A stretch of 7,079 nt of DNA from an uncultured Johnsonella sp. GTDB taxonomy: Bacteria > Bacillota > Clostridia > Lachnospirales > Lachnospiraceae. Positions within the stretch are counted from its first letter, which is position 1; every line of letters begins with the position of its first letter. This document shows, one piece after another, positions 1 to 4,606 of this stretch. The stretch is taken from the NCBI GenBank assembly GCA_905373785.1, contig CAJPUK010000111.1, positions 1 through 7,079 on the forward strand, written 5' to 3'. The translations under genes and the position numbers were made by a program. The notes under the pieces were generated by a model. The model was given only the letters and a program-made list of their open reading frames with translations. It was not told where the DNA came from and searched no databases.

Positions 1-22
1 CACTCCCTATTTCAATCATACT

Positions 23-67
23 CGCAGTACTGTTAATAAAGTTTCGACAAATTTAGTACAGACTGCG
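23..67. repeat. Imperfect inverted repeat with one bulge
   Basis: CGCAGT-A-CTGT at 23-33 is complementary to ACAGACTGCG at 58-67. This gives ten base pairs with a single unpaired A at 29 and a 24-nt loop. The left arm also contains the 8-bp palindrome CAGTACTG (25-32). No T-run follows on either strand, so it does not look like an intrinsic terminator. It could be a fold in an upstream transcript, an old element end or a protein-binding site. The structure is seen in the sequence; its function is unknown. Confidence 0.4.
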
Positions 68-131
68 GAACTCGTATGCTCGCAATTGCATTTGTATTTT
101 TATTGACTGAGATATTTAATTCTAAATGTTT

Positions 132-149
132 ATAACATCTTAATGTTAT
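132..149. repeat. Perfect 18-bp palindrome upstream of the pyrF promoter
   Basis: ATAACAT (132-138), CTTA spacer, ATGTTAT (143-149) form a perfect inverted repeat of 7-bp arms. The symmetry extends weakly outward (T131-G150 wobble, T130-A151). Its centre lies about 55 bp upstream of the pyrF -35 box. That fits an operator for a dimeric regulator, but AT-rich palindromes of this size also arise by chance. No terminator-like T-run follows. Confidence 0.4.
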
Positions 150-192
150 GAGCAGTTTGAGTCCGTTAAAAATCAATGATACATCAGAGTTC

Positions 193-221
193 TTCACAGC
201 CATTAATTTATATGCTATAAT
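193..221 (+). promoter_or_regulatory. Sigma-A promoter of the pyr operon
   Basis: A -35 box TTCACA (193-198; five of six bases match TTGACA) is separated by exactly 17 bp from a consensus -10 box TATAAT (216-221). A TGC at 213-215 makes it an extended -10. Transcription would start near 226-229, giving an untranslated leader of about 50 nt. That is too short to contain a PyrR-type antiterminator/terminator pair, and none is seen. Confidence 0.75.
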
Positions 222-276
222 TCCCAATAATTAAGATAAAAAGCTTGTATCGCCCATCTAAAGGAGAAGAGTACAA

Positions 277-1200
277 ATGATAAGCAAATTGATAAAAAGA
301 ATCCAAGAAACCAATGCCCCTATATGTGTAGGACTTGACCCCATGCCGGACTTGATTCCTGCCTCCGTACTAAACTCAAACTATGAAATCTATGGGAAAA
401 ACCTAAGAGCTGTTGCGGAAAGTTTTTTTGAATTTAATAAAAAAATAATAGATACCTGTTATGATCTGATACCGGCTGTAAAACCGCAGATAGCTATGTA
501 TGAGCAGCTTGGGATAGACGGACTTATAGTATATGAAAAAACCGTAAGATATTGCAAGGACAAAGGACTGCTCGTAATAGGCGATATAAAAAGAGGAGAC
601 ATAGGCTCTACATCCTTAGCCTATGCAAGAGGGCATATAGGAAGCATAAATGTAGAAGGTGAAGTATTTAAGCCTTTTGATACGGATATGGTTACGGTTA
701 ACCCTTATCTTGGAATAGACGGAATAAAGCCCTTTATAGATGTGTGCAATGAAGAAGATAAAGCAATCTTTGTACTGCTTAAGACCTCTAATCCGTCAAG
801 TAAAGACTTTCAGGATAAAGTATTAAATGACGGTAAATTACTTTATGAAGAAGTGGCGGACAGTATAGCAGAGTGGGGAGCTTTAAGCATGGATGGGAAA
901 TACTCCAATGTAGCGGCGGTAGTCGGTGCAACCTATCCCGAAATAAGTAAAAAGCTTAGAAAAAGACTTAAGACCACATACTTCTTAGTTCCCGGATACG
1001 GTGCTCAAGGAGCAGGTGCCGAGGATTTGAGGTATTGCTTTGATGAGGACGGTCTTGGAGCTATAGTAAATTCATCAAGGGGAATTATAGCCGCCTACAA
1101 ACAGGAAAAATACAAGTCAAAGTTTTCGGAAGCGGAGTTTGACCTGGCTGCCAAGGAAGCGGTTAAAGATATGATAAAAGATATATCTTCAGTGTTGTAA
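277..1200 (+). CDS. pyrF: Orotidine 5'-phosphate decarboxylase
   Basis: This cytosolic enzyme decarboxylates OMP to UMP, the last step of de novo UMP synthesis. The 307-residue length fits the long form of the family rather than the roughly 240-residue form of E. coli and Bacillus. Visible motifs are VGLDP (18-22), the catalytic Asp-Lys-Asp array in GDIKRGDIGS (102-111; D103, K105, D108), VNPYLG (141-146), VGATYP (216-221), the phosphate-loop segment VPGYGAQGA (238-246) and NSSRGI (265-270). The start ATG has an AAGGAG (261-266) 10 nt upstream and lies about 50 nt downstream of a strong promoter. It is the first gene of the pyrF-K-D-E run. Its TAA stop is part of the next gene's ribosome site. 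No key residue is missing, and the call is secure. Confidence 0.97.
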   Translation: MISKLIKRIQETNAPICVGLDPMPDLIPASVLNSNYEIYGKNLRAVAESFFEFNKKIIDTCYDLIPAVKPQIAMYEQLGIDGLIVYEKTVRYCKDKGLLVIGDIKRGDIGSTSLAYARGHIGSINVEGEVFKPFDTDMVTVNPYLGIDGIKPFIDVCNEEDKAIFVLLKTSNPSSKDFQDKVLNDGKLLYEEVADSIAEWGALSMDGKYSNVAAVVGATYPEISKKLRKRLKTTYFLVPGYGAQGAGAEDLRYCFDEDGLGAIVNSSRGIIAAYKQEKYKSKFSEAEFDLAAKEAVKDMIKDISSVL

Positions 1201-1204
1201 GGAG
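1198..1204 (+). promoter_or_regulatory. pyrK ribosome-binding site overlapping the pyrF stop
   Basis: TAAGGAG includes the TAA stop of pyrF (1198-1200) and sits 5 nt before the pyrK ATG at 1210. Terminating ribosomes would be placed directly over the next start, which suggests translational coupling. Confidence 0.75.
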
Positions 1205-1209
1205 TAAAG

Positions 1210-1983
1210 ATGAGTAAGTATAAGGGAAGGGCAATAGTGCTTTTTCATGAAAATATAGCTGCCGATATATATGATATGAGGCTTTCCTGTCCTGATATTG
1301 CCCGGGAGGCAAGTGCAGGTCAGTTTGTACTTATATATACTGACGATAAGAGCAAGCTCTTACCAAGACCTATAAGTATATGTGAGATTGATAAAGATGA
1401 AGACAGTATACGCCTTGTGTATAGAGTTACCTCAAAATCGAGCGGTACAAAGATCATGAGCGAGTATAGGGTAGGTGAGTTGATCGAGATAATGGGACCC
1501 TTGGGAAACGGTTTTACTACCTTTGACAAAGCAAGCATATTGATAGGAGGGGGTATAGGTATACCGCCGATGCTTGAGCTGTCTAAAAGTATGAAAGTAA
1601 AGCCTACCGTATTGCTGGGATATAGAGATAAAGAAACCTTTTTGGCAGATGAGTTTGAAAAGTATGCAACCGTGCATATTGCCACTGAAGATGGAAGTGT
1701 AGGAACCAAGGGAAATGTTATTGACATAATAAAAGAAAAAAAGTTATCGACAGACTGCATTATGGCTTGCGGTCCTACACCTATGTTAAAGGCGGTAAAA
1801 GACTTTGCAGTTGAAAATAATGTAGACTGCTTTTTATCCCTTGAAGAAAGAATGGCATGTGGTATCGGAGCCTGCCTTGCCTGTGTATGCAAGTCAAAAG
1901 AAAGGGATGCATATACAAACTCGCATAATAAGCGTGTATGTAAGGAAGGACCTGTATTTGAGGCAGGGGAGATAGTTCTATGA
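1210..1983 (+). CDS. pyrK: Dihydroorotate dehydrogenase B, electron-transfer subunit
   Basis: This subunit carries FAD and a [2Fe-2S] cluster and passes electrons from PyrD's FMN to NAD+. It works in a PyrD2-PyrK2 complex in the cytosol. The 257-residue protein shows the ferredoxin-reductase-like order: FAD-binding RPIS (53-56), GPLGNGF (97-103), the nucleotide-binding GGGIGIPP (113-120), CGPTPML (187-193), then a C-terminal cluster domain. The cluster cysteines are C217, C222, C225 and C244, with C227 as an extra nearby cysteine. The last spacing (18 residues) is longer than the 14 I recall for Lactococcus and Bacillus PyrK. As far as I recall it is usual in clostridial versions. The gene starts 9 nt after pyrF and overlaps pyrD by ATGA, fitting stoichiometric synthesis of the two subunits. 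Confidence 0.96.
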   Translation: MSKYKGRAIVLFHENIAADIYDMRLSCPDIAREASAGQFVLIYTDDKSKLLPRPISICEIDKDEDSIRLVYRVTSKSSGTKIMSEYRVGELIEIMGPLGNGFTTFDKASILIGGGIGIPPMLELSKSMKVKPTVLLGYRDKETFLADEFEKYATVHIATEDGSVGTKGNVIDIIKEKKLSTDCIMACGPTPMLKAVKDFAVENNVDCFLSLEERMACGIGACLACVCKSKERDAYTNSHNKRVCKEGPVFEAGEIVL

Positions 1984-2885
1984 CAGATATTAAAGTAAAG
2001 ATAGCAGGGAAAGAGTTTAAAAATCCGGTTACGGTTGCAAGCGGAACTTTCGGCTCCGGTAGAGAATACTTCGAGTTTATAGAGCTTTCAAAACTTGGAG
2101 CGGTTACTACCAAGGGTGTGTCGAATGTGGCTTGGGAAGGCAATCCTACTCCCAGAATAGCTGAAGTGTATGGAGGTATGCTCAATGCAATAGGTTTACA
2201 AAATCCGGGAGTAGATGTGTTTATAGAGAGGGATTTACCCTTTTTAGAGCAGCAGAACACAGGTATAATAGTAAATATCTGCGGAAAGACTATTGAGGAT
2301 TATATAGAGGTGGTTGAAAGGTTGTCCGAAAGCTCTGTAGATATGTTTGAGATCAATATTTCCTGCCCGAATGTTAAAGAAGGAGGTATTGCTTTCGGAC
2401 AGTCACCGGATCTTGTAAAAGAGATAACAAGTACACTTAAGAGCAGATCAAAAAAGCCGATTATTATGAAGTTATCTCCGAATGTAACCGATATAACCGT
2501 GATGGCAAGGGCGGCACAGGAGGCAGGAGCGGATGCAATATCTTTAATAAATACTATTACAGGAATGAAGATAGATATACATAAAAGAAAGCTTGTACTT
2601 GCCAATAAAACAGGTGGAATGTCGGGACCTGCCATAAAGCCGATAGCCCTAAGAATGGTATATCAGGCGGCACAGGTCGTAGATATACCTATTATAGCGA
2701 TGGGCGGTATAACTACTGCTGAAGATGCCATAGAATTTATTATGGCAGGAGCAAGTATGGTAAGTGTAGGTACTGCAAATTTCTATAATCCTTACGCAAG
2801 TTTGGAAATAGTAGAAGGTATAGAAGAGTATTTGCAGCAAAATGCTATATCAAATATAGACGAGATCAGGGGAATAGTTAAGTAG
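1980..2885 (+). CDS. pyrD: Dihydroorotate dehydrogenase B (NAD+), catalytic subunit
   Basis: This FMN enzyme oxidises dihydroorotate to orotate and hands electrons to PyrK, so it uses NAD+ rather than quinone or fumarate. The 301-residue length fits class 1B. Motifs seen are ASGTFGSG (20-27), the FMN/substrate lysine in TTKG (43-46; K45), NAIGLQNPG (69-77), the catalytic cysteine of class 1 enzymes in NISCPNV (126-132; C129), KLSPNVTDI (164-172), NTITGMKID (191-199), GGMSGPAIKP (212-221), MGGI (241-244) and GTANF (264-268). There is no N-terminal membrane anchor, unlike class 2 enzymes. The ATG shares ATGA with the pyrK stop and has a GGGGAG (1966-1971) upstream inside pyrK. The adjacent pyrK is what confirms subclass 1B over 1A. 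Confidence 0.97.
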   Translation: MTDIKVKIAGKEFKNPVTVASGTFGSGREYFEFIELSKLGAVTTKGVSNVAWEGNPTPRIAEVYGGMLNAIGLQNPGVDVFIERDLPFLEQQNTGIIVNICGKTIEDYIEVVERLSESSVDMFEINISCPNVKEGGIAFGQSPDLVKEITSTLKSRSKKPIIMKLSPNVTDITVMARAAQEAGADAISLINTITGMKIDIHKRKLVLANKTGGMSGPAIKPIALRMVYQAAQVVDIPIIAMGGITTAEDAIEFIMAGASMVSVGTANFYNPYASLEIVEGIEEYLQQNAISNIDEIRGIVK

Positions 2886-2895
2886 GAGTATAAGT

Positions 2896-3567
2896 ATGGA
2901 AAAGTATAAGATTGATTTTATAGAATTTATGATAGATTGTGAGGTATTAAAATTTGGAGACTTTGTGACTAAAAGTAACAGAAAAACTCCGTTTTTTATA
3001 AATACAGGTTGTTACTGCAGCGGTTTGCAGCTATCAGGTCTGGGAACTTACTATGCCAAGGCTATAGAAGCTAATTTCGGCAGTGATTTTGATGTGCTTT
3101 TCGGACCTGCATATAAGGGTATTCCACTATCTGTTGCTACAAGTATGAAGCTCAATGATTTAAGCGGTCAGGAGGTAAGGTACTGCTCTAACAGAAAAGA
3201 GGTAAAGGATCACGGTGATACCGGTATCTTGCTTGGAAGCGGTATAAAAGAGGGAGATAGGGTACTTATAATAGAAGATGTAACTACAGCAGGTACATCT
3301 ATAGAAGAAACCATGCCCATACTAAAGAATTTGGGTGCAAAGGTACAGGGGCTTATTGTCAGTGTAGACAGATGTGAGAGAGGAAAGGGCGAGCAGAGTG
3401 CACTGAAAGAAATAAGTGATAAGTATAAAATAAAGACGGCGGCAATAGTTACTATGAAAGAAGTTATAGAACATTTGCATAATAAAGAATATAAGGGTAA
3501 AATAATAATAAATGATGAAATAAAAAAGCGTATAGACGATTATTATGATATATATGGGATAAAATAA
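2896..3567 (+). CDS. pyrE: Orotate phosphoribosyltransferase
   Basis: This cytosolic enzyme joins orotate to PRPP to make OMP and pyrophosphate, supplying the substrate of PyrF. The 223-residue length is normal. Seen motifs are the N-terminal LKFGDFVTKSNRKTPFFIN (18-36), GPAYKGI (70-76), the mobile-loop segment NRKEVKDHGDTG (99-110) and the PRPP-binding signature LIIEDVTTAGTS (124-135). The ATG has TAGGAG (2883-2888), which overlaps the pyrD TAG stop, 7 nt upstream. That indicates coupling to pyrD. With pyrK and pyrD it completes the route from dihydroorotate to UMP in one transcript. The C-terminal 40 residues are rich in Lys and Ile, with no added domain. The call is secure. Confidence 0.97.
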   Translation: MEKYKIDFIEFMIDCEVLKFGDFVTKSNRKTPFFINTGCYCSGLQLSGLGTYYAKAIEANFGSDFDVLFGPAYKGIPLSVATSMKLNDLSGQEVRYCSNRKEVKDHGDTGILLGSGIKEGDRVLIIEDVTTAGTSIEETMPILKNLGAKVQGLIVSVDRCERGKGEQSALKEISDKYKIKTAAIVTMKEVIEHLHNKEYKGKIIINDEIKKRIDDYYDIYGIK

Positions 3568-3587
3568 AATGAACTTACAGATTAGCT

Positions 3588-3596
3588 AAGGAGGAG
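3588..3596 (+). promoter_or_regulatory. Strong ribosome-binding site of the 49-residue gene
   Basis: AAGGAGGAG is the best Shine-Dalgarno match in the window. It lies just before ATG 3600; an in-frame ATG at 3597 is too close to it. This site is the main evidence that the short frame downstream is a real gene. Confidence 0.75.
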
Positions 3597-3599
3597 ATG

Positions 3600-3749
3600 A
3601 TGGAAAAAATCTATAATGTTATGAAGAATTCCGGAATAGTAAGTATAGTTATAGGTGTAGTTATGATAATTTTGGGCTTGGCTACAGGAATTGTATCAAT
3701 TATATATGGAAGTAAATTATTGTTAAAAAAGGATGACATAGTGTTCTAG
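3600..3749 (+). CDS. Small hydrophobic membrane protein, 49 residues
   Basis: This 49-codon frame starts at ATG 3600 after a near-perfect ribosome site and ends with TAG at 3749. The protein has a short basic N-terminus (MEKIYNVMKNSG), a long hydrophobic stretch at about residues 12-42 rich in Ile, Val and Gly, and a charged tail KKDDIVF. The hydrophobic part could be one long helix or two short ones turning at the Gly near 26-30. I assign no function. From memory, similar short proteins occur after pyrE in other Lachnospiraceae, but I could not check this. It sits 32 nt after pyrE and 8 nt before the VanZ-like gene, so it is probably co-transcribed with both. Its short length makes automated callers likely to miss it. 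Confidence 0.75.
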   Translation: MEKIYNVMKNSGIVSIVIGVVMIILGLATGIVSIIYGSKLLLKKDDIVF

Positions 3750-3757
3750 GTTTTATA

Positions 3758-4210
3758 ATGAACAATGTAAAAAAGAAAACTAAGATTTTTGGAATTATTT
3801 GTTTTATCCTTTATATAAGCTTGTTGATTTATTTGGTGTTTTTTGCCGAATCTTTCGGAAGAACCGATATAAGCGGTGAAAGAAGATATAATTTGGAACT
3901 TTTTAAGGAAATCAGACGTTTCTATGTGTATAGAAATACTCTGGGTATATATGCCTTTTTATTAAATGTAGTGGGAAATGTACTTATATTCATTCCATTT
4001 GGCTTTATACTTCCTATTATAGGAAAGAAAAAGGCAAATATTTTCAAGACACTGCTTATAACCGTAGTCTTTGTATTCGTGATAGAGTGTGTACAGTTTG
4101 CATTAAATGTAGGAAGTTTTGATGTGGATGATATTTTACTTAATTCGATAGGAAGTTTAATAGGTCATATTATCTTTCTTGTGTTTAGGAAGAGGATGAG
4201 TGATGCTTGA
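3758..4210 (+). CDS. VanZ-like family membrane protein
   Basis: This 150-residue integral membrane protein has about four hydrophobic segments (roughly 9-30, 64-88, 94-116 and 126-143). The VanZ-family hallmarks are visible: NLELF (45-49), NVVGNVLIFIPFGF (70-83), a polar ExxQ pair inside a helix (E110, Q113) and FDVDDILLNSIG (121-132). VanZ of the Tn1546 vancomycin cluster gives low-level teicoplanin resistance. Most chromosomal members have no proven role, and no van genes are near, so I do not infer resistance. The start has only a weak TAGG (3747-3750) formed by the preceding stop, which suggests translation coupled to the 49-residue gene. Its end overlaps the next gene by 8 nt. The family call is firm; the function is open. 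Confidence 0.88.
   Translation: MNNVKKKTKIFGIICFILYISLLIYLVFFAESFGRTDISGERRYNLELFKEIRRFYVYRNTLGIYAFLLNVVGNVLIFIPFGFILPIIGKKKANIFKTLLITVVFVFVIECVQFALNVGSFDVDDILLNSIGSLIGHIIFLVFRKRMSDA
4187..4195 (+). promoter_or_regulatory. Ribosome site that favours ATG 4203 over GTG 4200
   Basis: The purine-rich AGGAAGAGG inside the end of the VanZ-like gene ends 7 nt before ATG 4203. The adjacent in-frame GTG at 4200 is closer and is a weaker codon, so ATG 4203 is the preferred start. Confidence 0.5.
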
Positions 4211-4604
4211 TTTTGATAAATACAGAAAAAGAAATATATTGGAAGAAGCCAAGTTTTCATTTCCTGAGGATAGAAAAAAGGTGGAATTGAATGAAGACTT
4301 GGTAAATTACGTTCATTTGAAATTTGCAAAAAACAGTAAGAAAGCTATGATTTTTGCCCTTGTAGCTTTTATTGCTATGCTTATAGCCATAAAGCTGACT
4401 TTGGATAACAAAGGCAATCCTGAACTTAATGTATCAGCTTATGCATTTACCTCTATACTGTTTTCTGTACTGGGTATTACCTACTCTATAAATTCCATAT
4501 ATGAAAAAAATGTAAAACACTTGCTCTCCTATGTGGCACTGATAGCAAGCGGAGTACAGTTTTTAATATGGTTTATGCTGATATATTTGGGGCAAAGAGG
4601 ATAG
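4203..4604 (+). CDS. Three-helix membrane protein of unknown function
   Basis: This 133-residue protein has a charged, soluble N-terminus of about 45 residues (MLDFDKYRKR at the start). Three hydrophobic segments follow at roughly 48-66, 78-98 and 107-129, and the tail is very short (GQRG). The layout resembles a family of small clostridial membrane proteins (possibly DUF6142), but this match is from memory and tentative. I see no catalytic or metal-binding motif and no signal peptide. I chose ATG 4203 because an AGGAAGAGG stretch sits at the right distance; GTG 4200 would add one residue. It overlaps the VanZ-like gene by 8 nt and ends 2 nt before the aminopeptidase start, so it is almost certainly translated from the same message. 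Confidence 0.8.
   Translation: MLDFDKYRKRNILEEAKFSFPEDRKKVELNEDLVNYVHLKFAKNSKKAMIFALVAFIAMLIAIKLTLDNKGNPELNVSAYAFTSILFSVLGITYSINSIYEKNVKHLLSYVALIASGVQFLIWFMLIYLGQRG
4595..4600 (+). promoter_or_regulatory. Ribosome site that sets the aminopeptidase start
   Basis: AAGAGG ends 6 nt before ATG 4607. The longer frame could begin at ATG 4568, but that codon has no Shine-Dalgarno sequence and would overlap the previous gene by 37 nt. The 13 extra residues it would add are therefore unlikely. Confidence 0.7.
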
Positions 4605-4606
4605 AA

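Larger units (their letters stand above)
1..192. other. Upstream non-coding region, no gene supported
   Basis: No reading frame here gives a recognisable protein. On the + strand the three frames stop at about 36, 56 and 108, so at most a short C-terminal tail of an upstream gene could enter the window, and I cannot identify one. A minus-strand frame of about 64 codons (33-227) has no clear ribosome site and no recognisable motif, and it overlaps the pyrF promoter, so I treat it as chance. The stretch holds a bulged inverted repeat and a perfect palindrome, listed separately. Confidence 0.6.

Noticed and set aside
1..19. Possible divergent gene start on the minus strand (ATG at 17-19, reading MIEIGS)
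   Set aside because: Only six codons are visible and no good ribosome site precedes it, so it cannot be supported within this window.
33..227. Minus-strand frame of 64 codons upstream of pyrF
   Set aside because: It has no ribosome site, no recognisable motif and it overlaps the well-formed pyrF promoter.
245..276. TTGTA/TACAA pairing around the pyrF ribosome site
   Set aside because: A 5-bp AT-rich stem with a 22-nt loop is too weak to be a credible translational switch.
1320..1892. Long minus-strand frame of 190 codons inside pyrK
   Set aside because: It lies wholly opposite a conserved gene and has no ribosome site or family resemblance. It is a by-product of pyrK codon use.
1781..2260. 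Minus-strand frame of 159 codons across the pyrK/pyrD junction
   Set aside because: It is antisense to two well-identified genes and has no motif.
3754..3759. TATAAT just before the VanZ-like start as a -10 box
   Set aside because: It overlaps the start codon and has no -35 at a workable distance.
3758..4210. Glycopeptide resistance gene
   Set aside because: The protein is of the VanZ family, but no vanA/vanH/vanX or transposon genes are nearby and most such chromosomal proteins have no shown resistance role.
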